From NCBI RefSeq assembly GCF_003425665.1, contig NZ_QQRQ01000009.1, forward strand, positions 34,823 through 98,822: DNA of 64,000 nucleotides. Direction: 5' to 3'. Shown one piece after another: positions 33,338 to 42,454 of the stretch. The notes beneath the pieces were generated by a model. The model had not been told where the DNA came from. It saw nothing but the letters and a program-made list of their open reading frames with translations, and did no database searches. Within the stretch, counting starts at the first letter, position 1. Every line of letters begins with the position of its first letter. Source of the stretch: Evtepia gabavorous (GTDB lineage: Bacteria > Bacillota > Clostridia > Oscillospirales > Oscillospiraceae). Position numbers and translations under genes: made by a program.

Positions 33338-33366
33338 TTGCAAAACGGGAAAAGGTGTGCTATAAT
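33338..33366 (+). promoter_or_regulatory. Sigma-A promoter of second hpf gene
   Basis: TTGCAA, 17 bp, TATAAT. An 85-base leader follows before the start codon. Confidence 0.65.
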
Positions 33367-33455
33367 ACCAATAGAGATAGGGAGGAGCTATTTCAAAGGA
33401 TCGGAAACCTTTTGCCATGTGTGCAGCCCCCTATGGACTGCGGAAAGGAGTCGTC

Positions 33456-34004
33456 ATGATGAAGATTCAATTTTCCAACAAGAATATGACTGTCCCCGAT
33501 CGCGTCTACTCCCATGCAGAGCAGCGAATCAATGAATTGGATCATCTGTTCCGCGGAGAACCCGAAGCTGTCGTTGTCTTCAGCGCGGAGGACGGCAAGC
33601 ACGTCATTGAGCTGACGATTTTCTCTGGCACCACCATTTTCCGGGTGGTGGAAAAAACCTCCGATATGCTGGTCTCCATCGACGCTGCGGTCTCCTCCAT
33701 TCGGCGCCAGTTGAGAGAGCACCGGTCGAAGCTGTCCAACAACATCAACAGCGATGCCTTTGAGAAGGATGCCGATGAGCTCATTTTCATTCCGGAGGTG
33801 GACCGCTTTGACGAGCCGGCCTATCAAGTGGTGCGCTCCAAGCAGTTCGAGTTTGGCCCCATGTCCGTGCAGGAAGCCATTTTGCAGATGAACCTGATTG
33901 GCCACTCCTTCTTTGCTTTCCGAAATGAGGAGAAGGATGGCGCGTTCTCCGTGGTGTATCGCCGCAATGACGGCGGATACGGTATCCTGGTGGATAAGAC
34001 CTGA
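33456..34004 (+). CDS. hpf: Ribosome hibernation promoting factor, long form (copy 2)
   Basis: 182 residues from ATG 33456, five bases after AAAGGAG. It has the same two-domain plan as the copy at 19475: HPF/RaiA domain (IQFSNKNMTVPDRVYSHAEQRI, VSIDAAVSSIRRQLREH) and C-terminal dimer domain (RSKQFEFGPMSVQEAILQMNLI, FFAFRNEEKDGAFSVVYRRN, GYGILVD). The two copies are strongly alike at the C-terminus and diverge in the N-terminal domain, where this one is more acidic. It has its own promoter and terminator, so it is likely controlled separately. Confidence 0.93.
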   Translation: MMKIQFSNKNMTVPDRVYSHAEQRINELDHLFRGEPEAVVVFSAEDGKHVIELTIFSGTTIFRVVEKTSDMLVSIDAAVSSIRRQLREHRSKLSNNINSDAFEKDADELIFIPEVDRFDEPAYQVVRSKQFEFGPMSVQEAILQMNLIGHSFFAFRNEEKDGAFSVVYRRNDGGYGILVDKT

Positions 34005-34042
34005 CAGCGGGCCGCGCTAACCGGAATCTTTGGATAGAGGAC

Positions 34043-34076
34043 AAACGGGCTCCCGAAATTCGGGAGCCCGTTTTTT
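34043..34076 (+). terminator. Rho-independent terminator
   Basis: Stem AAACGGGCTCCCGAA / TTCGGGAGCCCGTTT with tail TTT, after the second hpf gene. Confidence 0.85.
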
Positions 34077-34099
34077 GTGGAAACCTATGGGCGGTTTTG

Positions 34100-34294
34100 C
34101 TACGGGACGGGGATGAACAGCGCGTCCACTGTGGTCTCCAACTCCCGTGCCAGGTGGAACGCCAGGGCCAGGGAGGGGTCGTATTTGTTGTTCTCAATGG
34201 CATTGATGGTTTGACGGGAGACCCCGCATCCTTTCGCCAGTTCCTCCTGGGACAGACCCAGAGACTTCCGCAAGGCGCGAATCCGGTTTTCCAT
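34100..34294 (-). CDS. Small XRE-family transcriptional regulator
   Basis: 64 residues, essentially one HTH_3 domain (MENRIRALRKSLGLSQEELAKG, CGVSRQTINAIENNKYDPSL, ALAFHLARELETTVDALF). This is the YozG/plasmid-type small Cro-like repressor commonly encoded after a small membrane protein. ATG 34294 has GGGGGGTGA upstream; GTG 34300 overlaps the previous gene's stop and is less likely. It probably represses its own two-gene operon through the inverted repeat at 34615-34646. Confidence 0.85.
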   Translation of the reverse strand: MENRIRALRKSLGLSQEELAKGCGVSRQTINAIENNKYDPSLALAFHLARELETTVDALFIPVP

Positions 34295-34296
34295 GG

Positions 34297-34593
34297 TCAC
34301 CCCCCCAGCTTCCGCTGGTACCAGGCCAGGCTGCAGGTGAAAAGAATGGCGACGGTGGAAAGGGTGATTAGGGGATTGAGCAGGACGGTTTGACCATGGA
34401 AGAACGCGCGCAGGACAGACAGGAGCAGATAGCCCACCGTGCCTGTGAAGGAAAAGGTACAGGCTTTTCCCACAATCATCTGCCGTCTCTCATCCCCCAG
34501 ACGGAGGAGGCAGAAAAACATGCGGATGATGCAGACAAGGAGAAAGCCAAGGAAGAGGAGAAAAAAGGAAAGCGTGATCAGATCGAATGACAT
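34297..34593 (-). CDS. Small membrane protein next to XRE regulator
   Basis: 98 residues with three predicted membrane segments (LITLSFFLLFLGFLLVCIIRM; FTGTVGYLLLSVLRAF; LLNPLITLSTVAILFTCSLAW). The loop RLGDERRQMIV is charged and cytoplasmic. Pairs of a small membrane protein and a 65-residue XRE regulator are common in Firmicutes, but the role is not known to me. It starts after CTGGAGG and ends at the start of the XRE gene. Confidence 0.75.
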   Translation of the reverse strand: MSFDLITLSFFLLFLGFLLVCIIRMFFCLLRLGDERRQMIVGKACTFSFTGTVGYLLLSVLRAFFHGQTVLLNPLITLSTVAILFTCSLAWYQRKLGG

Positions 34594-34614
34594 GGGGAAA
34601 CCTCCAGGAATAAA

Positions 34615-34646
34615 CTCATAATGTCAAAAACTCTTTACATTATGAG
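34615..34646 (-). promoter_or_regulatory. Inverted repeat, probable XRE operator
   Basis: Perfect 10-bp arms CTCATAATGT / ACATTATGAG with 12-bp spacing. It overlaps the -10 end and start point of the promoter at 34645-34673, the position expected for autorepression. Confidence 0.6.
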
Positions 34647-34673
34647 GATAGCATACTTCGATTAAAATGTCAA
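34645..34673 (-). promoter_or_regulatory. Sigma-A promoter of the small membrane protein/XRE operon
   Basis: Minus strand TTGACA, 17 bp, TATCCT. Confidence 0.65.
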
Positions 34674-34759
34674 ACATTTTTTACAGAATAGAGGGAGAAG
34701 GCAGCACCCGATTCGGGTACTGCCTTTCCGTAAGGGTTCCCAAGGGGATTGCTGGGGGA

Positions 34760-35440
34760 TCACTGGGTACCCAGCCCCATGACGTCAATGGAGTGGTGCA
34801 TGTGAATGGCCATGGCATGCCCTGCGCCGGCGGCGTCGCGCTTTCGGAAGAAGTCCATCAGCAGGGCATGGTCCTTGCGGGTGTCCTCCGCCAGCTGGTC
34901 CTTGTGCTGGCCAGAGGCAATGGCGGCGGCCACCGCCTGGTTGATCATGGGCAGCAGGCGCATCATGAAGCTGTTGTGGGTGGCCCGGACAATGGCGGCA
35001 TGAAATTCCCGGTCCGCCTCGGTTCGGTCCTGCCCCAGGCGGATGCACCGGTCCACGTCCTCTCCCCGGGCCAGGATGTCCGCCATCTCCTCCTCCGTGG
35101 CCCGGAGGCAGGCCAGCCGGGCGGCGCTGGGCTCAAAGATGGCCCGCAGTTCAAAGAGGTCCTTCAGCTCCCCCCGGACCTGATCCAGGTGGGAAAAGCC
35201 ATAGTCGTTGACCTGGGCTGCCTGGTCGGTGACAAAGGTGCCCCGCCCCCGGCGGGCCTCCAGGATTTTTTGGGAGACCAGGACATGGAGGGCCTCCCGC
35301 AGGGTGGTGCGGCTGACCCCCAGCTCCCGGGCCAGCTCCACCTCACTGGGCAGCTTCTCGCCGGGGGACAGGCGGTGCTCCACCACGATCATGGTGTACA
35401 GCCGGTCGGCGGTTTGTTGGGATAGACTTTTTTTCTCCAT
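34760..35440 (-). CDS. GntR-family (FadR subfamily) regulator
   Basis: 226 residues. Residues 5-72 are the GntR winged helix ([50 protein letters not shown]). Residues about 85-215 are an FCD effector domain with metal-type residues ([50 protein letters not shown]) that typically bind a carboxylic acid with a metal. Divergent from ilvD, whose leader carries the palindrome TCATACAATTTTGTATGA, so it probably controls ilvD and itself. The ligand may be a 2-oxo or dihydroxy acid; this is a guess. Confidence 0.88.
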   Translation of the reverse strand: MEKKSLSQQTADRLYTMIVVEHRLSPGEKLPSEVELARELGVSRTTLREALHVLVSQKILEARRGRGTFVTDQAAQVNDYGFSHLDQVRGELKDLFELRAIFEPSAARLACLRATEEEMADILARGEDVDRCIRLGQDRTEADREFHAAIVRATHNSFMMRLLPMINQAVAAAIASGQHKDQLAEDTRKDHALLMDFFRKRDAAGAGHAMAIHMHHSIDVMGLGTQ

Positions 35441-35476
35441 AGGGACCTCCTTTTGGGGAAAACCTGCGGATTTCCC

Positions 35477-35508
35477 TTGACATTGCTCTCTCTATCCTAT
35501 AATATAAT
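35477..35508 (+). promoter_or_regulatory. Promoter of ilvD
   Basis: TTGACA at 35477 followed by overlapping -10 candidates in CTATAATATAAT (TAATAT with 17-bp spacing, TATAAT with 15). Confidence 0.6.
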
Positions 35509-35528
35509 GTCAGACAATTCAAGAGAGG

Positions 35529-35546
35529 TCATACAATTTTGTATGA
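35529..35546 (+). promoter_or_regulatory. Palindromic operator candidate between GntR gene and ilvD
   Basis: Perfect 18-bp palindrome TCATACAATTTTGTATGA, about 20 bases downstream of the ilvD -10 and upstream of its ribosome site, suited to repression by the divergent FadR-type protein. Confidence 0.6.
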
Positions 35547-35569
35547 GTTTTTATAAGGAGGACAGCCTG

Positions 35570-37234
35570 ATGCGTTCCGATCAAATCAAAAAAGGCGTGG
35601 AACGGGCCCCCAACCGGTCCCTGCTCTACGCCCTGGGCTATACCGAGGAGGAGCTGAACCGGCCCCTGGTGGGGGTGGTGAGCTCCTGGAATGAGATTGT
35701 ACCCGGTCACATGGACCTGGATAAAATTGTGGAGGCGGTCAAGGCCGGCATCCGGGCGGCGGGGGGAACCCCGGTGACCTTCCCCGCCATCGCGGTCTGT
35801 GACGGCATTGCCATGGGCCATGTGGGGATGAAGTATTCCCTGGTCACCCGGGACCTCATTGCCGACTCCACCGAGGCCATGGTGACCGCCCACCAGTTTG
35901 ACGGGCTGGTCATGGTGCCCAACTGCGACAAGAATGTGCCGGGCCTGCTGATGGCGGCCGCCCGGCTGAATATCCCCACCATCTTCTGCTCCGGCGGTCC
36001 CATGCTGGCCGGCCGGCTGGGGGATGGCCGGCGCACCTGCCTGAGCCATATGTTTGAGGCGGTGGGGGCCTACCACGCCGGCACCCTGGACGAGGCGGGG
36101 GTGCGGGAGTACGAGGAGAACGCATGTCCCAGCTGCGGCTCCTGCTCAGGGATGTATACCGCCAACTCCATGAACTGCCTGACAGAGGCCATTGGCATGG
36201 CTCTGCCCGGCAACGGGACCATTCCCGCGCCCCTCTCTGCCCGCCGCCGCCTGGCCAAGCAAGCGGGCATGCAGATCATGGAGCTGATCCGGCGGGACAT
36301 CCGGCCCCGGGACATCATGACGCCGGCGGCCTTCCACAATGCGGAGACCGTGGACATGGCCCTGGGCTGCTCCACCAATACCATGCTCCACCTGCCCGCC
36401 ATCGCCCATGAGGCCGGGGTGACCATTGACCTGGACGAGGCCAACGCCATCTCCGCCCGGACGCCCAACCTGTGCCATCTGGCCCCAGCGGGGGACACCT
36501 TTATGGAGGACCTGGAGCGGGCCGGCGGCGTTTACGCGGTGATGAAGGAGCTGACCAAGAAGGACCTGCTGGACACCAGCCTTCTCACCTGCACGGGAAA
36601 GACCGTGGCGGAGAACCTGGCCCCGGTCCAGAATCTGGACCCCACCGTCATTCGTCCCCTGGAGAATCCCTACTCCCAGAGCGGCGGCATCGCGGTTCTG
36701 AAGGGCAACCTGGCTGCGGATGGCTGCGTGGTGAAGCAGTCCGCCGTGGCCCCGGAGATGATGGTCCACAAAGGCCCCGCCCGGGTGTACAATTCCGAGG
36801 AGGAAGCCATTGCCGATATTTATGGGAAGAAGATCCATCCCGGCGATGTGGTGGTCATCCGCTACGAGGGGCCCAAGGGCGGCCCGGGCATGCGGGAGAT
36901 GCTCAACCCCACCTCCGCCATCTGCGGCATGGGGCTGGGGGAATCTGTGGCCCTCATCACCGACGGCCGGTTTTCCGGGGCCACCCGGGGGGCATCCATC
37001 GGTCATGTGAGCCCGGAGGCCGCCGCCGGCGGGACCATCGGTCTGGTGGAGGAGGGAGATTTGATCTCCATTGATATCCCCAACTGCAAGATTCAGCTGG
37101 AGGTCTCCGATGAGGAACTGGCCCGGCGGAAGGCCGCCTGGGTCTGTCCGGAACCCAAGGTCAAGACGGGCTACCTGGCCCGCTACGCAAAGATGGTGAC
37201 TTCGGCGGACAAGGGTGCCATTCTGGATTTTTAA
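35570..37234 (+). CDS. ilvD: Dihydroxy-acid dehydratase
   Basis: 554 residues from ATG 35570, eight bases after AAGGAGG. It dehydrates the dihydroxy acids to 2-oxo acids, the third step of valine and isoleucine synthesis, with an Fe-S cluster. Cluster cysteines: [14 protein letters not shown] and [18 protein letters not shown]; other motifs are [35 protein letters not shown] and [20 protein letters not shown]. Full length. Separated from ilvBNC by hpf, XRE and GntR genes and apparently under different control. Confidence 0.96.
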   Translation: MRSDQIKKGVERAPNRSLLYALGYTEEELNRPLVGVVSSWNEIVPGHMDLDKIVEAVKAGIRAAGGTPVTFPAIAVCDGIAMGHVGMKYSLVTRDLIADSTEAMVTAHQFDGLVMVPNCDKNVPGLLMAAARLNIPTIFCSGGPMLAGRLGDGRRTCLSHMFEAVGAYHAGTLDEAGVREYEENACPSCGSCSGMYTANSMNCLTEAIGMALPGNGTIPAPLSARRRLAKQAGMQIMELIRRDIRPRDIMTPAAFHNAETVDMALGCSTNTMLHLPAIAHEAGVTIDLDEANAISARTPNLCHLAPAGDTFMEDLERAGGVYAVMKELTKKDLLDTSLLTCTGKTVAENLAPVQNLDPTVIRPLENPYSQSGGIAVLKGNLAADGCVVKQSAVAPEMMVHKGPARVYNSEEEAIADIYGKKIHPGDVVVIRYEGPKGGPGMREMLNPTSAICGMGLGESVALITDGRFSGATRGASIGHVSPEAAAGGTIGLVEEGDLISIDIPNCKIQLEVSDEELARRKAAWVCPEPKVKTGYLARYAKMVTSADKGAILDF

Positions 37235-37309
37235 AGGAATTGGCGGAGGCAGCCCTGTGGGGTGCTTCGCTGCCGTATTGTATTTGTATTGAGAAGGGAA
37301 GCGTTTCAA

Positions 37310-38374
37310 ATGTTAGACATCAAGATCACCAAAACCACAGCCCCCAAGGAAAAGCCCAAGGGAAATCTGGGCTTTGGCCGGATTTTTACCGACCACATGT
37401 TTGTCATGGACTACACCCAGGGAGTGGGTTGGCACGACCCCCGCATTGTGCCCTATCAGGACCTCACCCTGTCTCCCGCCGCCATGGTGTTTCACTACGG
37501 CCAGGAGATGTTCGAGGGCCTGAAGGCCTACAAGGGGGATGATGGGGCCAACTACCTTTTCCGCCCGGACATGAATGCCAAGCGGACCAACGACACCAAC
37601 GACCGCCTCTGCATCCCCCGGGTTCCGGAGGAGGACTACGTCCAGGCGGTGAAGGCCATTGTCTCCGTGGACCAGGACTGGATTCCCACGGCCCCCGGCA
37701 CCTCCCTGTACATCCGCCCCTTTATCATTGCCACGGAGCCCTTCCTGGGGGTGGATGTCTCGCAAACCTTCCAGTTTATCATCATTCTCTCCCCCTCGGG
37801 CGCCTATTATGAAAGCGGCCTGGAGCCGGTGGGCATCTGGATTGAGGACGACTATGTCCGGGCGGTCCGGGGCGGCATGGGCTTTGCCAAGACTGGCGGC
37901 AACTACGCTGCTTCCCTGGCCGCCCAGGTGAAGGCCCATGACGACGGCTATTCCCAGGTCCTGTGGCTGGACGGGGTGGAGCGGAAATACATTGAAGAGG
38001 TGGGCGCCATGAACATCTTCTTCAAGATTGACGGCAAGGTGGTCACTCCCATGCTCAATGGGTCCATCCTGCCGGGGATCACCCGGAACTCCGTGCTCCA
38101 GCTCTGCCGGGACTGGGGCCTGCCCACGGAGGAGCGGAAAATCTCCGTGGAGGAGCTCATCCAGGCCCAGAAGGAGGGCAAGCTGGAGGAGGTCTTCGGC
38201 ACCGGCACCGCCGCGGTGATCTCCCCGGTGGGCAAGCTGCGGTATAAGGACGATGTCATGGTCATCGGCAACGGGGAGATTGGCCCTCTGAGCCAGAAGC
38301 TCTATGACACGGTGACCGGGATTCAGCTGGGCAGACTGGAGGACAAGTTTGGCTGGCGGGTCCGGGTGGACTGA
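37310..38374 (+). CDS. ilvE: Branched-chain amino acid aminotransferase
   Basis: 354 residues from ATG 37310, after AGAAGGGA. A fold-type IV PLP enzyme of the long (BCAT II) type. The PLP lysine is in GFAKTGGNYAASLAAQ; other motifs are FHYGQEMFEGLKAY, LYIRPFIIATEPFLGV, QVLWLDG, IEEVGAMNIFF and GTGTAAVISPVG. It transaminates 2-oxoisovalerate, 2-oxoisocaproate and 3-methyl-2-oxovalerate with glutamate. 75 bp after ilvD, probably the same transcript. Confidence 0.95.
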   Translation: MLDIKITKTTAPKEKPKGNLGFGRIFTDHMFVMDYTQGVGWHDPRIVPYQDLTLSPAAMVFHYGQEMFEGLKAYKGDDGANYLFRPDMNAKRTNDTNDRLCIPRVPEEDYVQAVKAIVSVDQDWIPTAPGTSLYIRPFIIATEPFLGVDVSQTFQFIIILSPSGAYYESGLEPVGIWIEDDYVRAVRGGMGFAKTGGNYAASLAAQVKAHDDGYSQVLWLDGVERKYIEEVGAMNIFFKIDGKVVTPMLNGSILPGITRNSVLQLCRDWGLPTEERKISVEELIQAQKEGKLEEVFGTGTAAVISPVGKLRYKDDVMVIGNGEIGPLSQKLYDTVTGIQLGRLEDKFGWRVRVD

Positions 38375-38405
38375 GGCGCACCCCTGGAAAAACGAGAAAA
38401 CACAC

Positions 38406-38432
38406 CATTTGGCCGCCTGCGGGCGGCCAAAT
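38406..38432 (+). terminator. Hairpin after ilvE (weak terminator)
   Basis: Stem ATTTGGCCGCC / GGCGGCCAAAT with a short loop; no T-run, so it may only attenuate or protect the 3' end. Confidence 0.4.
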
Positions 38433-38463
38433 TGCTGCGGAGAAAACGATAGGAGGATTGACA

Positions 38464-39837
38464 ATGGACCAACTGGTATCCCGCTTGCTCCTGTACGGAG
38501 ACTTGGGAGAAGAGGCCATTCTGTCCAAACTGGCGGCGCTGTTCCAGGCTTGGAAGGGAAGTAGTATGCCCCGGCAGACCCTGGTGCGGGGCATTTACCA
38601 CCAGGTCAAGGGGCTGCTGGACCTGGCGACAGAGTATGGCTTTGACGAGAATCTGTGGCAGAACTACCTGACCTTTCTGCTGATGACCAACGAGAACTCC
38701 TTCAGCCTGATTACCGAGCGGGTGGGCGCCCAGGACGGCTCGGTGAACCACTTTGCCCGGAACGATTTTCGGGTCTTTCGGGCCCTGTTCCACTACGATT
38801 TTTCTGCCGTGGAGGGGGATTTGAACCTGGACTGCTTTACCACCCTCAGCCATTACAAGGCCATTGCCAAGCACGGGCGGCGGTACAACCAAAACGTCAG
38901 TGAAAAGGTCCGGGACCTGAGCCGCCGTCTGGCCGCGGCCCCGGATGACGAGACGTTTTTCCGTCTGGTCACGGAACATTACCGGCAGTATGGCGTGGGG
39001 ATGCTGGGCCTGAATAAGGCCTTCCGCATCCAGTCGGGGCCGGAGGGGATTGGGTTTATCCCCATCTACAACACGGACAAGGTCATGCTGCGGGACCTGG
39101 TGGGTTACGAGAGCCAGAAGGCGCAGCTGCGGCACAACACGGAGGCCTTCCTGGCGGGGCGAAGCGCCAACAACGCCCTGCTCTATGGGGACGCCGGCAC
39201 CGGCAAGTCCTCCAGCGTCAAGGCTCTGATCAACGAGTACTATGACCAGGGCCTGCGGATGATTGAGATTTATAAGCATCAGTTCCGGGACCTGTCGGCG
39301 GTGATTGCCAAGGTGAAAAACCGGAATTACCGGTTCATTATTTTTATTGATGACCTCTCCTTTGAGGAGAACGAGGTGGAGTATAAGTTCCTCAAAGCGG
39401 TGATTGAGGGCGGGGTGGAGACCAAACCGGACAACATCCTTCTCTACGCCACCTCCAACCGGCGAAACCTCATCCGGGAGACCTGGAAGGACCGGGCGGA
39501 CATGGAGCATGAGAACGACGTCCACCACTCGGACACCTTGGAGGAAAAGCTCTCCCTCTCCGCCCGCTTTGGCGTGCGGATCAACTATTCCATCCCCAAC
39601 CGGACCCAGTTCCAGGAGATGGTTCGGACCCTGGCCCAGCGGCAGGGCCTGACGGTGCCGGCGGAGGTGCTGCTGGCGGAGGCCAACAAGTGGGAACTGC
39701 GCCACGGCGGCGTCTCCGGCCGCACGGCCCAGCAGTTTATCAACTATATGGGTGGGGCCAGCGCCCCAGCATTTGCTGGTTCGGGGAACCAGATGGAAAA
39801 AAGAGAATCTCCTTCCCCGGGAGAAGCATCTATTTGA
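38464..39837 (+). CDS. DUF815-family AAA ATPase
   Basis: 457 residues from ATG 38464, seven bases after AGGAGG. Residues about 190-430 are an AAA domain: Walker A LLYGDAGTGKSSSVKA, Walker B RFIIFIDDLSFE, sensor-type LLYATSNRRNLIRETW. The N-terminal 180 residues are helical (RQTLVRGIYHQVKGLLDLAT, RNDFRVFRALFHYDF) and specific to the family. DUF815 proteins are cytoplasmic ATPases of unknown function, found widely in clostridia. The last 20 residues (GSGNQMEKRESPSPGEASI) look like an unstructured tail. Confidence 0.88.
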   Translation: MDQLVSRLLLYGDLGEEAILSKLAALFQAWKGSSMPRQTLVRGIYHQVKGLLDLATEYGFDENLWQNYLTFLLMTNENSFSLITERVGAQDGSVNHFARNDFRVFRALFHYDFSAVEGDLNLDCFTTLSHYKAIAKHGRRYNQNVSEKVRDLSRRLAAAPDDETFFRLVTEHYRQYGVGMLGLNKAFRIQSGPEGIGFIPIYNTDKVMLRDLVGYESQKAQLRHNTEAFLAGRSANNALLYGDAGTGKSSSVKALINEYYDQGLRMIEIYKHQFRDLSAVIAKVKNRNYRFIIFIDDLSFEENEVEYKFLKAVIEGGVETKPDNILLYATSNRRNLIRETWKDRADMEHENDVHHSDTLEEKLSLSARFGVRINYSIPNRTQFQEMVRTLAQRQGLTVPAEVLLAEANKWELRHGGVSGRTAQQFINYMGGASAPAFAGSGNQMEKRESPSPGEASI

Positions 39838-39853
39838 AGAGGGTCTAAAAGCG

Positions 39854-39890
39854 AGGCCGCTTCTCTCTGAGAAACAGGGAGAGGTGGCCT
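39854..39890 (+). terminator. Imperfect terminator hairpin after DUF815 gene
   Basis: 16-bp stem with several G.U pairs, AGGCCGCTTCTCTCTG / CAGGGAGAGGTGGCCT, loop AGAAA, tail TGTAATTT. Confidence 0.5.
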
Positions 39891-40025
39891 TGTAATTTGG
39901 GTGTGTCGGATATGCGAATACGCTACACCTTGATGAAATCACATATAAAAGTGTTTTCAATTATTCATTATACCGTAATTGAGGAAAACAATTTGAAATA
40001 TAATAGATAAAATGATGAAAATGCG

Positions 40026-40054
40026 TTGCGAATTTTGCGAAATTATGTTATAGA
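40026..40054 (+). promoter_or_regulatory. Possible promoter of lipoprotein gene
   Basis: TTGCGA, 17 bp, TATAGA in an AT-rich intergenic region, 34 bases before the start codon. Confidence 0.45.
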
Positions 40055-40087
40055 TAAACTATGACATAGAAAATAAGGGGGGAACTT

Positions 40088-40564
40088 ATGCGGTATCTAT
40101 TTTACGGAATGTTTTTGATGATGATACTGGGTTTAGCGGCCTGTACACCGCAGGAAACAGCTTCTATTTCAGCAGAGCCTGTCCAAGACACTGCCGCAGT
40201 GGAACCAATCATGCCAGACAAGCCAGTTCTCACCTTAGGAGAAAACGGCCAAGGTACCTTAGCTACTCCGGTGAGCGTGGGTGAGGATTATGGGGTCTTA
40301 GTGACTCTGTCTTTCCAATACAGCGATAAGGAAGGGAAAAAGCAGATTACCGGCATCGGAGAGGCCACGGTAGAGAATGCGAAAGGCTGGTTCCATGTAA
40401 ACCGGGTTGCAGAGATTGACCGAGAGCACATTTACCTCAGTGACGATGGTTGGCAAGCTACGGTACCTTTTACTTATTATGTCAGCTTGGGCTCTGGATA
40501 TGATGCTTATGACAGTGCGGCGGTCATCTCCCTGAATGCCGATATGCCCATGTCACAACCCTAA
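40088..40564 (+). CDS. Lipoprotein of unknown function
   Basis: 158 residues; start follows AAGGGGGGAA. Lipoprotein signal at 1-19 (MRYLFYGMFLMMILGLAAC) with lipobox LAAC. The mature part starts with a Thr/Ser/Pro-rich linker and then a beta-rich domain (GQGTLATPVSVGEDYGVLVTL, GKKQITGIGEATVENAKGW) ending in a DAYDSAAVISLNA region. No family recognised. The gene and its flanks are noticeably more AT-rich than the neighbours, which hints at recent acquisition. Confidence 0.75.
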   Translation: MRYLFYGMFLMMILGLAACTPQETASISAEPVQDTAAVEPIMPDKPVLTLGENGQGTLATPVSVGEDYGVLVTLSFQYSDKEGKKQITGIGEATVENAKGWFHVNRVAEIDREHIYLSDDGWQATVPFTYYVSLGSGYDAYDSAAVISLNADMPMSQP

Positions 40565-40569
40565 AGGAC

Positions 40570-40610
40570 ACCAGGGTATGGGAGTTCTCCCATGCCCTGG
40601 TTTTATATTT
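40570..40610 (+). terminator. Rho-independent terminator of lipoprotein gene
   Basis: 15-bp stem ACCAGGGTATGGGAG / CTCCCATGCCCTGGT (T.G at one pair) and tail TTTATATTTTT. Confidence 0.85.
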
Positions 40611-40667
40611 TTCAGAATAGGAAAAGACGAATCGGTGAATTTCCCCTTTAGAAGCAAAGGGATGAGC

Positions 40668-40710
40668 AGACAGCCTGGTCCAAAGAGCGGCGGATCAGGC
40701 TGTCTCTTTT
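40668..40710 (+). terminator. Second terminator-like hairpin
   Basis: Stem AGACAGCCTG / CAGGCTGTCT with an 18-base loop and CTTTTG tail, upstream of the response-regulator gene. No gene lies between it and the preceding terminator. Confidence 0.6.
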
Positions 40711-40798
40711 GTTTCCCGGCGTTCTGCCTTGCCCGGGAGAGAAAAGTGTGCTATCATTTTACCGCAAAAATGACGCGGGTGCAGAGAGGAGACGTAGG

Positions 40799-41473
40799 AT
40801 GGAACGGCTGCTGATTTTGGAGGACGATCTGGCCTTGGGAGAGGGGGTCCGGCTGGCGCTGCAGGGGGATGACCGGCCGGTGACCTTGTGCCGGACTTTG
40901 GCCCAGGCCCGGCAGGCGCTGGAGGAGGCCGGGCCCTTTGCCCTGCTGATCTTGGATGTGAACCTCCCCGACGGCAGCGGCCTGTCCCTGCTGGAAGAGG
41001 TCAAGGGGCGGGTGCCGGTGATCCTCCTCACCGCCAATGATCTGGAGACCGACATTGTGGCCGGGCTGGAGCTGGGGGCGGAGGACTACATTACAAAGCC
41101 CTTTTCCCTGGCGGTCCTCCGGGCCCGGGTGAATGCCCAGCTGCGCCGGGGAAAAGGCGCCGGGAATGAGGTGGTGGAGACCGGGGAATTTGTCTTTGAC
41201 TTTGGCCGGATGGAGTATCGAAAGAAGGGGAAGCTGGTGGAGCTGAGCAAGACGGAGCAAAGGCTGTTGAGGCTCCTGGTCCAGAACCGGGGGACCACCC
41301 TCAGCCGGGGGGACCTGGTGGACCGGGTGTGGACCGATGGTGCAGAATATGTGGAGGAGAATGCCCTGTCTGTCACGGTGAAGCGGCTGCGGGACAAGCT
41401 GGAGGAGGTCCCATCCAAGCCCCGGTATCTCAAAACCGTCTATGGGATCGGGTATACCTGGGCGGTGAAGTGA
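40799..41473 (+). CDS. OmpR-family response regulator
   Basis: 224 residues from ATG 40799 after AGAGAGGAGA. Receiver domain at 2-115: acidic EDD at 8-10, phospho-acceptor Asp in LLILDVNLPDGSG, LLTAND and the lysine in DYITKPFSL. C-terminal winged helix at about 128-222 (LVELSKTEQRLLRLLVQNRG, ENALSVTVKRLRDKL, YLKTVYGIGYTW). The kinase gene starts 2 bp later. With the ABC genes downstream it forms a set like the BceRS-BceAB peptide-sensing modules. Confidence 0.93.
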   Translation: MERLLILEDDLALGEGVRLALQGDDRPVTLCRTLAQARQALEEAGPFALLILDVNLPDGSGLSLLEEVKGRVPVILLTANDLETDIVAGLELGAEDYITKPFSLAVLRARVNAQLRRGKGAGNEVVETGEFVFDFGRMEYRKKGKLVELSKTEQRLLRLLVQNRGTTLSRGDLVDRVWTDGAEYVEENALSVTVKRLRDKLEEVPSKPRYLKTVYGIGYTWAVK

Positions 41474-41474
41474 G

Positions 41475-42413
41475 ATGGGAGTGACCGTTGTTCTGTGCGC
41501 GGTTTCCGCCGTCCTGGGGGCCTTGGCCGGCGGGCTGTGGTTTCGCCGGCGGGAAAAGCGCACCCTGCAAAGCCTGGATGGGATGCTGGACCAGGCCATC
41601 TGTGGGGAATTCTCCCCGACCAAGTTTGACGAGAGCCTCTTTTCCGCGGTGGAGAGCCGGCTGGCCGATTACCTGGAGGCCTCCGCGGTGTCGGCGCGGA
41701 ACCTTCAGGCGGAAAAGGACGCCATCAAAACCCTCATTGGGGACATCTCCCACCAGACCAAGACGCCCATTGCCAATCTTTTGTTGTATGCCCAGCTGCT
41801 GGGGGAGCAGCCTCTGCCCCCCCAGGGCCGCGACTGTGCCGCGGCCCTGGAGAGACAGGCGGAGAAATTAAAAACCCTCATTGAAGCCCTGGTGAAGACC
41901 TCCCGCCTGGAGAACGGCATCCTGACCTTTCAGCCTGTGGTGGGGCCCCTGGCCCCTATGCTGGAACAGGCGGTGGCGGGACTCCAGCCCAAGGCGGACA
42001 GGAAGGGGATCACACTGACCCTGCTGCCCACCCAGGCCCAGGCGCGGTTTGACCCCAAGTGGACGGAGGAGGCGGTGTGCAACCTGTTGGACAACGGGGT
42101 GAAGTACACCCCCACCGGCGGGGCGGTCACCGTGTCGGTGACCGCTTATGAGCTGTTCTGCCGGATTGACGTGACCGACACGGGGATGGGCCTGGCGGAG
42201 GAGGAGCAGGCCAAGGTGTTCCAGCGGTTCTACCGGGCTCCGGCGGCCCGGGACGGGGAAGGCGTTGGGATCGGCCTGTACCTGGTCCGGCAGATTGCGG
42301 CGGGGCAGGGGGGCTATGTCAAGGTATCCTCCCAGCGAGGGCGGGGGAGTACCTTCTCCCTGTTTCTTCCCCGGGAGGGGGCTGCCGCGTCGGAGAGAAT
42401 CTTTCGAAACTGA
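41475..42413 (+). CDS. Sensor histidine kinase
   Basis: 312 residues. One membrane segment at about 3-22 and no large outer domain. HisKA has the phospho-accepting histidine in IGDISHQTKTPIANLLLYAQLL (residue about 93). ATPase boxes: N in NLLDNGVKYTP, G1 DTGMGLAEEE, F FQRFYRAP and G2 GEGVGIGLYLVRQIA. A kinase with little sensor of its own, adjacent to an FtsX-type transporter, is usually told of the signal by the transporter itself. The start gene order is RR, HK. Confidence 0.93.
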   Translation: MGVTVVLCAVSAVLGALAGGLWFRRREKRTLQSLDGMLDQAICGEFSPTKFDESLFSAVESRLADYLEASAVSARNLQAEKDAIKTLIGDISHQTKTPIANLLLYAQLLGEQPLPPQGRDCAAALERQAEKLKTLIEALVKTSRLENGILTFQPVVGPLAPMLEQAVAGLQPKADRKGITLTLLPTQAQARFDPKWTEEAVCNLLDNGVKYTPTGGAVTVSVTAYELFCRIDVTDTGMGLAEEEQAKVFQRFYRAPAARDGEGVGIGLYLVRQIAAGQGGYVKVSSQRGRGSTFSLFLPREGAAASERIFRN

Positions 42414-42421
42414 TAGAATTC

Positions 42422-42454
42422 AGAAAGAATGTGGAAAGAATCCTCTGGTATAGT
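42422..42454 (+). promoter_or_regulatory. Response-regulator-activated promoter candidate for the ABC genes
   Basis: Direct repeats AGAAAGAAT and GGAAAGAAT exactly 11 bp apart cover the -35 region, and TATAGT serves as -10 (42449). Direct repeats one helical turn apart are typical OmpR-family binding sites. Confidence 0.5.
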
